The notes under the pieces are model-generated. The model made no database searches. It was given only the letters and a program-made list of their open reading frames with translations, and had not been told where the DNA came from. From Spirochaetia bacterium UBA5368 (GTDB lineage: Bacteria > Spirochaetota > UBA4802 > UBA5368), in the NCBI GenBank assembly GCA_002407865.1, contig DHPI01000070.1:35397-41860 (forward strand): a DNA stretch of 6,464 nt. Reading direction: 5' to 3'. Positions within the stretch are counted from its first letter, which is position 1. The number at the start of each line of letters is the position of its first letter. Of this stretch, positions 1 to 5,485 are shown in pieces. Made by a program: the position numbers and the translations under genes.

Positions 1-688
1 AACAGCTTATCCCCATATACAGGGGGGCCCCGATGCACTTGAATTGTTTGAACGCTCCGCTTGAATACAGATTGTACAGAACGACCTGTTCATCTCCTAT
101 CATCGCGTCGGCGACGTTGTTGCGCACCATCGTAATGGTTTCCGCAAAATTCGGGGCAGTCGCGATTGCACAACCGATTCCCGCACCGCGGATAAACTCG
201 TTGGCGTAATCGCCGCCGGGTATCGCGACGATTTTTCCGTTAAGATCGTCAATGTCTTTTATGTCGGTACGGTCGGCTCGTACGAATATCCTGGCCGGAA
301 TCCGAACGATAGGATCGGAAAAATCGAATTCCCTGTCGCGCTCGTCGCTGTAAAACAGGCTAATGATGACATCAGCATTGTCCCGCAGCACATCGCGTCT
401 GGCTTCATCCAGCGTCCGGTGAACAAAGCGTGCCCTGAAACCAAGCTCTGCGCCCATCCAGCGGATAAGCTCGATTGTCATGCCGTCAAATTCGCCATTT
501 CTGTTGATAAATTCGAATGGGGGATAACGCGTCTCAATAAAGACTATTTCGCGTTTTTCCGCAAGGTAGTCTTCTTCCTCGGAGGAAAGCCGTTTATCCG
601 AGAAAGCATCTCCCCCGGCAATAAGAACGAAAATTACCGCAATCAATAACAACAAAATAGGGTTTTGCCACCGCGGAATGTAGCTCAT
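1..688 (-). CDS. Periplasmic solute-binding domain protein, family 3 (SBP_bac_3), partial: C-terminus beyond left edge
   Basis: The visible 229 codons start at the ATG whose complement is at 686-688 and stay open to base 1. Residues about 9-24 are a hydrophobic stretch after a short basic N-terminus (MSYIPRWQNP), so this is a signal peptide or membrane anchor. From about residue 47 the protein reads as a family-3 solute-binding fold: a YPPFEF segment (55-60), GEFDGMTIELI (65-75), and the signature ADVIISLFYSDERDREFDFS (105-124). In amino-acid binding members of this family, the Arg of the ER pair (here R117) and the Asp of a GD motif (here G198-D199) contact the ligand's carboxylate and amino groups; both are present, so an amino-acid-like ligand is a reasonable inference. 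The domain's last strands lie off the window, and the same module also serves as the sensor part of EvgS-type kinases and some diguanylate cyclases, so a signalling protein is as likely as a transporter subunit. No ABC permease or ATPase gene is next to it on the visible side. The Shine-Dalgarno sequence is weak. Confidence 0.85.
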   Translation of the reverse strand, partial: MSYIPRWQNPILLLLIAVIFVLIAGGDAFSDKRLSSEEEDYLAEKREIVFIETRYPPFEFINRNGEFDGMTIELIRWMGAELGFRARFVHRTLDEARRDVLRDNADVIISLFYSDERDREFDFSDPIVRIPARIFVRADRTDIKDIDDLNGKIVAIPGGDYANEFIRGAGIGCAIATAPNFAETITMVRNNVADAMIGDEQVVLYNLYSSGAFKQFKCIGAPLYMGISC

Positions 689-711
689 TGGACATTCAAC
701 CGTGTATTGGA

Positions 712-738
712 ATTATTTACGCATGTCATGTATATCAA
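712..738 (-). promoter_or_regulatory. Weak sigma70-like promoter candidate for the solute-binding protein gene
   Basis: Read on the minus strand, TTGATA (complement of 733-738) is followed after 15 bases by AATAAT (complement of 712-717), about 24 bases upstream of the ATG at 688. Each hexamer matches consensus at 5 of 6 positions, but the 15-base spacer is short. This is pattern matching only. Confidence 0.25.
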
Positions 739-758
739 AAAGTATGATGCTATGCCAT

Positions 759-784
759 CAAAATTCTATAAAAAATGAATTTTG
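759..784. repeat. 8-bp perfect inverted repeat in the AT-rich intergenic region
   Basis: CAAAATTC at 759-766 is the exact reverse complement of GAATTTTG at 777-784, with a 10-base AT-only loop. It lies in the 265-base gap (689-953) between the divergent solute-binding protein and Nudix genes. The arms are AT-rich and no T-run follows, so it is not a convincing terminator. It could be a regulator site or chance in AT-rich DNA. I see no gene in the rest of this gap. Confidence 0.3.
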
Positions 785-862
785 TCATAAAAAGTCGTAC
801 CGCATGGCTCAATCGCACGGTTTTTCGCGCTTCACCGCCGGGCGCATGCGTAAAAAAATGAT

Positions 863-891
863 TTGTGATTATTCACGGGTACGTTTATAGT
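863..891 (+). promoter_or_regulatory. Sigma70-like promoter candidate for the Nudix gene
   Basis: TTGTGA at 863-868 (4 of 6 consensus matches) is separated by exactly 17 bases from TATAGT at 886-891 (5 of 6). Transcription would begin near 898. That gives a leader of about 55 bases to the ATG at 954 and puts the in-frame ATG at 897 at the transcription start itself, which argues against 897 as the translation start. Confidence 0.45.
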
Positions 892-953
892 AACATATGT
901 ACACTGCTTCGTGGGCCGCAGGGCGGACATACTGCGATACCCGTATACACGAT

Positions 954-1454
954 ATGAAAACCAGCTATACATACTGCCCCATATGCGGCAAGGCGCTCTC
1001 GGAAAAAAATATAGACGGCAAAATCCGCGCCGCATGTTCATCGGAGGGATGCAGTTTCGTGTTCTGGAACAATCCCGTGCCGGTCGTGGCGGCGCTTGTT
1101 GAACACAACGGCGCGGTGCTCCTCACACGGAACAAATTGTGGCCAGAAAAAATGTTCGGCCTTGTGACCGGGTTTCTCGAAGGCGGCGAAACGCCCGCTG
1201 ATGGCGCGCTTCGCGAGGTAAAAGAAGAACTCGGGGTCGAGGGGGAGATCGCCGGCCTCATCGGCATGTATCCGTTTCCCGAACAGAACCAGATCATCAT
1301 CGCCTATCACGTACGGGCGCACGGCACAATAACGGCGGGCGACGAAATCGCCGAGGTAAAATCGATTCCGCCCGAAAAGGTCAGACCATGGCCGTTCGGC
1401 ACGGGACTCGCGGTAGGCGACTGGTTGAAGCGGCGCGCTGCCGCGAAGGGGTAG
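954..1454 (+). CDS. Nudix hydrolase with N-terminal zinc ribbon
   Basis: A predicted cytoplasmic 166-residue protein. Nudix enzymes hydrolyse a nucleoside diphosphate linked to another group, using divalent metal held by the Nudix box. The box is complete at residues 73-95: GFLEGGE, then seven residues, then REVKEELGV, matching G-x5-E-x7-R-E-U-x-E-E-x-G-U. Before it, CPICGKAL (C8, C11) and CSSEGC (C28, C33) form a four-Cys zinc ribbon like that of the NADH pyrophosphatase (NudC) group, although the second knuckle is C-x4-C. A YPFPEQNQ segment (106-113) follows the box. I see no clear NudC-specific signature, so the substrate (NAD(P)H, ADP-ribose or another dinucleotide) is not assigned. I prefer the start at 954 over the in-frame ATG at 897: the family-like sequence begins at MKTSYTYCPICG, the extra 19 residues look like noise, and the promoter candidate sits right before 897. 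Neither start has a strong Shine-Dalgarno sequence. The gene converges on the HD-GYP gene with 16 bases between stop codons. Confidence 0.9.
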   Translation: MKTSYTYCPICGKALSEKNIDGKIRAACSSEGCSFVFWNNPVPVVAALVEHNGAVLLTRNKLWPEKMFGLVTGFLEGGETPADGALREVKEELGVEGEIAGLIGMYPFPEQNQIIIAYHVRAHGTITAGDEIAEVKSIPPEKVRPWPFGTGLAVGDWLKRRAAAKG

Positions 1455-1470
1455 CTGACACGCGGCGCGT

Positions 1471-2730
1471 TCAGGATATCACTGAGAACCTCGACGTATA
1501 AAATTCCCGCGCTTCCCGCTGCGTCGCCTTTACATGGTCCGTAATCTCATTATAATTGGCAATCACCGACCGCACGCAATGCGCATCAAGGTGTTTTCTG
1601 GCCGTCATGTCATTGAGAATGTCGACAATGTCATCACGCAACATGCCTTTTCGGTAGGGGCGGTCTTCAGCCAGCGCCGTAAAAATGTCGGCAACCGCAA
1701 CAATACGCGCGCCGATACTCAACTCGTCCGCATGGCACTGGAAGGGATATCCGGCGCCGTCAAGCCGCTCATGGTGAAACGACGCCCATTCGGCTATCTG
1801 CTGAAGACCGGCAATCGAATTAATGACATAATATGACAGGTATGTGTGCGATTTCATTATCGAAAATTCTTCCTTCGTAAGGGGGCCCGGCTTATTCAGT
1901 ATCAACGAGGGGATGTCCAGCTTTCCTATATCATGAAGGTTTCCCGCGATCCGCATTCCCTGTATTTCAAGTTTCGACAGGCCGAGAAGCTCCGCTATTT
2001 TTCCGGCGCACGATGACACACCCGACGTGTGTGTCGCGGTAAACGGGGATTTATAGTCGATGATATCCCTGAAAAATTTCGAAATAATCTCCAGCTCGGA
2101 AAAATCGATTTCTACGTTTTTCAGCGGACCGCTGTGAAACAGCAGCGAGTACAGCCTCGGCGACGCAATATCGAGCCAGAATTCCTCGCGTTTCGACGCC
2201 TGAAAAAAAGATCGGGCAATGGCGGGATGATACATCGTTCCCGACATCTCGCTGATTTTTTCGTATATCCGTTCCGTTTGCCCCAGGATATACGAGCCGC
2301 GTGCAATCAAGCGCTCGACATAATCGGCAAGCAATATGATCTGAGACGCCATGACATGCGGCGCGTCGATGGACTCGTCCCAATCCTGCCAGTTCCGGTG
2401 ATGATACTTTACAATCGTCGCCACGCGATCGAGCCCCGGAATTCTCCGTAGCAGCAGTTCTCCGCGCAAACAGTGTCTGTTGCTGTTGACCTCCTCAAAT
2501 TTATGCAGCGATATTTTCTCCTCGACCGATATTGCGCCGGTATCGTGAAACAGTGCAGCCATAAATATATCGCGCATAAGCGGTTCTGATACATCCGCTG
2601 CTCGGCATATTTCCCACGCAATATACGCCGCCCTCTGCTGGTGCTGCGCAATCGACGTATTCGCCATATCGATGGCGTCAGAAAGCGACAGGAGAAGATT
2701 TCCGAGATTTATGGTCTTTTTGTTTCTCAT
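1471..2730 (-). CDS. Tandem HD plus HD-GYP domain phosphodiesterase (cyclic dinucleotide hydrolase)
   Basis: A 419-residue protein with two HD-type metal phosphohydrolase domains and no visible receiver, PAS, GGDEF or membrane segment, so it is probably cytoplasmic. The first HD domain (about 25-145) keeps its likely metal ligands: H30, H62-D63, H110-H111 and D136. The second (about 225-395) is a full HD-GYP domain: H234, H266-D267 within HDIGK, H295, H319-H320 within HHERLDGAGYP, the GYP triad at 327-329, and D348 in VADIFTAL followed by DRPYR. HD-GYP enzymes hydrolyse cyclic di-GMP to pGpG or GMP; some proteins with two such domains, such as certain Vibrio cholerae V-cGAP enzymes, act on 3'3'-cGAMP, so the substrate is open. 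The reading frame extends to a GTG at 2745, but I chose the ATG at 2730: it has GGGGGA 7 bases upstream and leaves a normal leader after the TATAAT at 2763-2768, while the GTG would leave only about 11 bases. Confidence 0.92.
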   Translation of the reverse strand: MRNKKTINLGNLLLSLSDAIDMANTSIAQHQQRAAYIAWEICRAADVSEPLMRDIFMAALFHDTGAISVEEKISLHKFEEVNSNRHCLRGELLLRRIPGLDRVATIVKYHHRNWQDWDESIDAPHVMASQIILLADYVERLIARGSYILGQTERIYEKISEMSGTMYHPAIARSFFQASKREEFWLDIASPRLYSLLFHSGPLKNVEIDFSELEIISKFFRDIIDYKSPFTATHTSGVSSCAGKIAELLGLSKLEIQGMRIAGNLHDIGKLDIPSLILNKPGPLTKEEFSIMKSHTYLSYYVINSIAGLQQIAEWASFHHERLDGAGYPFQCHADELSIGARIVAVADIFTALAEDRPYRKGMLRDDIVDILNDMTARKHLDAHCVRSVIANYNEITDHVKATQREAREFYTSRFSVIS

Positions 2731-2737
2731 AACGTCA

Positions 2738-2743
2738 TCCCCC
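2738..2743 (-). promoter_or_regulatory. Ribosome binding site deciding the HD-GYP start
   Basis: Read on the minus strand, GGGGGA lies 7 bases before the ATG at 2730. The competing in-frame GTG at 2745 would overlap this site and has no purine-rich sequence of its own, so translation from 2730 is favoured. Confidence 0.6.
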
Positions 2744-2762
2744 ACAGTGATCGTTGGATATC

Positions 2763-2788
2763 ATTATACCCAGGAGATCTCCTTTCAA
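2763..2788 (-). promoter_or_regulatory. Promoter candidate for the HD-GYP gene
   Basis: On the minus strand there is a perfect TATAAT (complement of 2763-2768), 32 bases upstream of the ATG at 2730. The best upstream hexamer is TTGAAA (complement of 2783-2788), but the spacer is only 14 bases, so the -35 element is doubtful and an activator may be needed. A 12-bp palindrome fills most of that spacer. Confidence 0.45.
2772..2783. repeat. 12-bp perfect palindrome, possible operator
   Basis: AGGAGATCTCCT is identical to its own reverse complement. It lies just upstream of the minus-strand TATAAT of the HD-GYP gene and overlaps the first base of its possible -35 hexamer, a place where a bound dimeric regulator would block or alter transcription. 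No regulator family is recognised from it. Confidence 0.4.
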
Positions 2789-2795
2789 AATGGAT

Positions 2796-2809
2796 TTTGA
2801 TATATCAAA
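2796..2809. repeat. 14-bp perfect palindrome, possible operator
   Basis: TTTGATATATCAAA is a perfect 14-bp palindrome, upstream of the promoter candidates on both strands (16 bases before the plus-strand TTGACA). Length and symmetry fit a helix-turn-helix dimer site, but AT-rich palindromes also arise by chance. Confidence 0.4.
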
Positions 2810-2825
2810 CCCGTATCGCAGGATA

Positions 2826-2854
2826 TTGACAATTCTGAGCCGCACGTACATACT
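2826..2854 (+). promoter_or_regulatory. Sigma70-like promoter candidate for the secreted-protein gene
   Basis: A consensus TTGACA at 2826-2831 is followed by 17 bases and CATACT at 2849-2854 (4 of 6 matches to TATAAT). Transcription would start near 2861, giving a leader of about 50 bases. This also rules out the in-frame TTG at 2854 as the translation start. Confidence 0.45.
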
Positions 2855-2897
2855 TGTCACAATTGCATATCAGCGCCGCGCGCGTATCCAATCCGCT

Positions 2898-2903
2898 GGA
2901 GGA
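2898..2903 (+). promoter_or_regulatory. Ribosome binding site deciding the start at 2911
   Basis: GGAGGA lies 7 bases before the ATG at 2911, the best Shine-Dalgarno match in the window. It selects this ATG over the TTG at 2854 in the same frame; the protein from 2911 begins directly with a signal peptide. Confidence 0.75.
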
Positions 2904-2910
2904 TATTCAC

Positions 2911-4089
2911 ATGCAACGATGGTATATATCAATCACCGTATTTCTGATGTCAATCATTCTTCTGCCGTTGCGCACCACACGCGCGGCGGAGCGCGGATAC
3001 AATTTCATCGACGAGGCAAGGCTCATTTACACGGTCGCGGCGTGCGGGGATGACAACGTTCCCGCAGGCATCGACCCCACGGCCGTCGCACGCCATTGCG
3101 CCCGGCTGAAGCCCGATATGGAACGATACCGCAGGGAGTTCGCGGACAGGGCGGGTCCTTTCATCGCGAAGCTGCGCCCCGCACACATACCCCGCACCGT
3201 CGTCTATCCGTTCGGGGGCACTGACGTATTCGCGGCGCTGGTGACGTACCCCGACGCGCGGGAGATAACCACGATATCGCTCGAAAGCGCGGGCGACCCG
3301 CGCCGCCTCCGGAAAGCCGCTCCCGCGCAGATGCGCATGGCGCTCGATACTTTCAGCACGACGCTCGGCTACCTGCTGCGTACCAATGACAGCAGCAACA
3401 CAAATGTCCGCGTCCTCGAGCGAGGGATAATGCCAAACCAGCTTTCTTTCGCACTTTCGGCCATCGCTCTGTTCGGCTACGAGCCGGTATCTCTGAAATA
3501 TTTCCGCATCAATCCCGACGGCTCCCTCCATTACTTCACGCTGGACGAGATCGCGTCACTGGAACCCACCACGGGCACGCGACTCGCGCCGTGGTGGGTG
3601 GACACGGACTTTTCAGTGGCCTTCCGCAATATGGAGCTCACATTCCGCGCGCGAGGCGCAAACAGAAACTACGCCACGGTCGTGTATCGCCATATCGCGG
3701 CAAATCTCTGCAATGCGGATTTCGCGGCATCTCCCCTGCGGGCGCATCTCGAGAAGAAAGCAAAAATATCGGTGCTCACCAAGGCGGCCAGTTACCTGCT
3801 CTGGAGGGACGACTTCTCGGTTGTCCGCAATTATCTGCTCTCACACATGGAATTCATGGTTTCCGATTCGACGGGCATATTGCCGCGTCATGCAAAAGCG
3901 GCGGGTTTCACACAGGCCGTCTACGGCAGATTTTACGGCGCGTTTCTCGACAACGAAGGCGGCGCCGACGCCGCGGAACTGCGCGCACTATGGCAATCCC
4001 AGCCGTATCGCCCCCTGCCGTTTCGTTACGGGTATTCCGATACGCGCGGCGCAAGCCATTTAATGATTATGCTCCCCGCTAAAAAATGA
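2911..4089 (+). CDS. Secreted protein of unknown function with a YPFGGTD motif
   Basis: A 392-residue protein that I cannot assign to a named family. It starts with a clear signal peptide: MQRWYISITV, a hydrophobic core to about residue 20, then RTTRA with likely cleavage before AERGYNF, so the mature protein should be periplasmic or outside the cell. The body has no further membrane segment. The most distinctive segments are VVYPFGGTDVFAALVTYPDA (97-116), followed by ITTISLESAGD (119-129), and in the C-terminal third SYLLWRDDFS (294-303) with SHMEFMVSDSTGILP (311-325) and KAAGF. These look like conserved-family motifs and I recall similar YPFGGPD-type sequences among uncharacterised secreted proteins, but no activity is known to me. 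C45 and C63 near the mature N-terminus could form a disulfide. The start at 2911 rests on GGAGGA 7 bases upstream. It is transcribed divergently from the HD-GYP gene; the DUF3124 gene follows on the same strand after 111 bases. Confidence 0.85.
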   Translation: MQRWYISITVFLMSIILLPLRTTRAAERGYNFIDEARLIYTVAACGDDNVPAGIDPTAVARHCARLKPDMERYRREFADRAGPFIAKLRPAHIPRTVVYPFGGTDVFAALVTYPDAREITTISLESAGDPRRLRKAAPAQMRMALDTFSTTLGYLLRTNDSSNTNVRVLERGIMPNQLSFALSAIALFGYEPVSLKYFRINPDGSLHYFTLDEIASLEPTTGTRLAPWWVDTDFSVAFRNMELTFRARGANRNYATVVYRHIAANLCNADFAASPLRAHLEKKAKISVLTKAASYLLWRDDFSVVRNYLLSHMEFMVSDSTGILPRHAKAAGFTQAVYGRFYGAFLDNEGGADAAELRALWQSQPYRPLPFRYGYSDTRGASHLMIMLPAKK

Positions 4090-4141
4090 TTTTTTACAAT
4101 CGCATACCTCATTTTCTCCGCCACCGCTTTGCATTTTATTA

Positions 4142-4170
4142 TTGCGTCGCGCGGCGCCGCGTACTATCAT
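4142..4170 (+). promoter_or_regulatory. Weak promoter candidate ahead of the DUF3124 gene, with a GC palindrome in its spacer
   Basis: TTGCGT at 4142-4147 (3 of 6 matches) and TATCAT at 4165-4170 (5 of 6) are 17 bases apart. The spacer contains a perfect 12-bp palindrome, CGCGGCGCCGCG at 4150-4161. Either the palindrome is an operator inside the promoter or the region is merely a hairpin-forming spacer between two co-transcribed genes. The remainder of the 4090-4200 gap shows only an AT inverted repeat around the preceding stop codon (4080-4096), which is too AT-rich to be a good terminator. Confidence 0.3.
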
Positions 4171-4200
4171 AACCGCATCACGTTGCGAGGAGCTTTCATA

Positions 4201-4686
4201 ATGCATGCCGCAAAACTGTACTGGGCCGCAACCTTCGTACTCGTTATGCTTTCACTACTGGCCGCATCCGCTCCGGCGGATGCTCGGCTGAAAACCGTAA
4301 AGGGGCAGACGGTGTACGTATCCGTATATTCGCATATATACTACGGCGACCGTGAAAGGGATTATTTTTTCCTCTCCGCGACGTTGAGCATCCGGAACAC
4401 CGACATGAATAATTCAATGATTGTCACTGCGGTCGATTACTACGACACGAAGGGCGTCCTTATCGAAAAACGCCTCACGAATCCTGTCACCGTACAACCG
4501 CTTGAATCGATACGGTTCATCGTTAAAGAATCGGACATGCGCGGCGGTTCGGGCGCGAAATTTATCGTACAGTGGAAGGCCGACCAGCCCGTAAACGAGC
4601 CTGTCGTGGAGGCAGTGATGATAGGCGCGCGCCGACATCAGGGCATTTCATTCACATCGCGCGGGCAGGTTATCAGCGAACAGTAA
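4201..4686 (+). CDS. Secreted DUF3124 family protein
   Basis: A 161-residue protein with a signal peptide: MHAAKLYWAA, a hydrophobic core to about residue 22, and likely cleavage around SAPADA (23-28), so it should be periplasmic. The mature part matches my recollection of DUF3124, a bacterial family of unknown function: VYVSVYSHIYYGD (38-50), TLSIRNTD (61-68), VDYYDTKG (78-85), RFIVKESDMRGGSGAKFIV (105-123), EAVMIGARRHQGISFTSRG (137-155). These strand-like, aromatic-rich segments suggest a single beta-rich domain filling the whole mature protein, so it is a complete family member. No catalytic residues are evident and I assign no activity. The ATG at 4201 is preceded by GAGGAG at 4187-4192 with 8 bases spacing; an upstream in-frame start at 4129 would place the signal peptide internally and is rejected. 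The methyltransferase gene starts 48 bases after its stop, so the two are probably one transcription unit. Confidence 0.9.
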   Translation: MHAAKLYWAATFVLVMLSLLAASAPADARLKTVKGQTVYVSVYSHIYYGDRERDYFFLSATLSIRNTDMNNSMIVTAVDYYDTKGVLIEKRLTNPVTVQPLESIRFIVKESDMRGGSGAKFIVQWKADQPVNEPVVEAVMIGARRHQGISFTSRGQVISEQ

Positions 4687-4734
4687 CGGCGCGACAGCCG
4701 TCGAACATCACATAACGCGAAAAGGATATCAGCC

Positions 4735-5463
4735 ATGGCAATACGAAAAAACTGGTATTACGACGACATGCGCCAGACGGGCACCGATTACAACGACGCC
4801 GACGAGGTGCGCAGGTACGACGAACGCATGGCCGCGTTCAGAAACATCCCTGCGGAAACCGACGCAATACTCGCGGCGCTTAACCTGAAAAGCACGCACA
4901 CCGTAATCGAATTCGGCGCGGGCACCGGAGAAACGGCAATCGAGCTCTCAAAACACTGCGCGCACGTATACGCGGTGGACGTCTCAAAAACGATGTGTGA
5001 CTACGCGAAGAACAAGGCTAAATCGCGCATGCGCAACAACATCGAATTCATCCATTCCGGATTTCTTTCATACGAGCACGGCGGAGCGCCCGTCGATGCG
5101 GTCGTATCACAGATCGCCCTGCACCACCTTCCGGATTTCTGGAAGATGATCGCCCTGACCCGCATATTCGCCATGATAAAAGACGGCGGCCGGTTGTATC
5201 TCAGGGACATCGTTTTTTCCATCTCCCATGACAAATACGAGCCGGCACTAGACAGGATACTTGAGCATTTTCGTGAAACATCCGGAGCCGAACTGGCCGC
5301 GGATTTTGAACGCCACATCAGCAATGAGTACTCCACGTACGACTGGATAATGGAAGAAATGCTGTACAGAGCCGGATTCTCCATCGAAAGCGCCGAATAC
5401 GACGAAGATTACATGGCGGTATACGTCTGCATAAAACCGGCGGCCAGGAAAACGGGAAAATAA
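4735..5463 (+). CDS. Class I SAM-dependent methyltransferase
   Basis: A predicted cytoplasmic 242-residue protein that transfers a methyl group from S-adenosylmethionine. The Rossmann-fold motif I is VIEFGAGTGETAI (57-69) with glycines 61, 63 and 65. The acidic residue ending strand 2, which binds the SAM ribose, is D82 in VYAVDVSKTM. Motif IV is represented by DAVVSQIALHHLPDFW (121-136), and GGRLYLRDIV (151-160) is the strand after it. This is the methyltransferase domain type found in UbiE-like and many unassigned small-molecule enzymes. The C-terminal part (NEYSTYDWIMEEMLYRAGFS, 197-216) is a helix-strand cap that may hold the acceptor; the substrate cannot be named from sequence. Start: AAAGGAT at 4721-4727 lies 7 bases before the ATG. 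It lies 48 bases after the DUF3124 stop on the same strand and converges with ilvB, with 22 bases between the stop codons and no obvious terminator hairpin there. Confidence 0.9.
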   Translation: MAIRKNWYYDDMRQTGTDYNDADEVRRYDERMAAFRNIPAETDAILAALNLKSTHTVIEFGAGTGETAIELSKHCAHVYAVDVSKTMCDYAKNKAKSRMRNNIEFIHSGFLSYEHGGAPVDAVVSQIALHHLPDFWKMIALTRIFAMIKDGGRLYLRDIVFSISHDKYEPALDRILEHFRETSGAELAADFERHISNEYSTYDWIMEEMLYRAGFSIESAEYDEDYMAVYVCIKPAARKTGK

Positions 5464-5485
5464 ACGCACGTCGGAACCTCCCCCA

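Noticed and set aside
702..890. 62-residue plus-strand reading frame in the AT-rich gap
   Set aside because: Low-complexity, Met/Lys/Ser-rich translation without a ribosome binding site or family-like pattern, overlapping the promoter candidate of the Nudix gene.
897..953. Upstream in-frame ATG at 897 as the Nudix start
   Set aside because: The extra 19 residues resemble nothing in the family, no Shine-Dalgarno precedes it, and it coincides with the predicted transcription start.
1430..1444. GCGGC/GCCGC hairpin near the end of the Nudix gene
   Set aside because: It lies inside the coding sequence and is not followed by a T-run, so it is not an intrinsic terminator.
1534..2451. Plus-strand reading frames opposite the HD-GYP gene
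   Set aside because: They are antisense shadows; the minus strand encodes a complete two-domain protein with all expected metal ligands.
2950..3531. 193-residue minus-strand frame opposite the secreted protein
   Set aside because: Arg/Glu/Val-rich composition typical of an antisense shadow in GC-rich coding DNA; the plus strand has a signal peptide, a ribosome binding site and coherent motifs.
4080..4096. Inverted repeat TAAAAAAT / ATTTTTTA around the stop of the secreted protein gene
   Set aside because: The stem is entirely A-T with a one-base centre, which cannot form a stable terminator hairpin.
4686..4701. ACGGC/GCCGT hairpin just after the DUF3124 stop
   Set aside because: Only a 5-bp stem with no following T-run; not enough to call a terminator or to separate the two genes.
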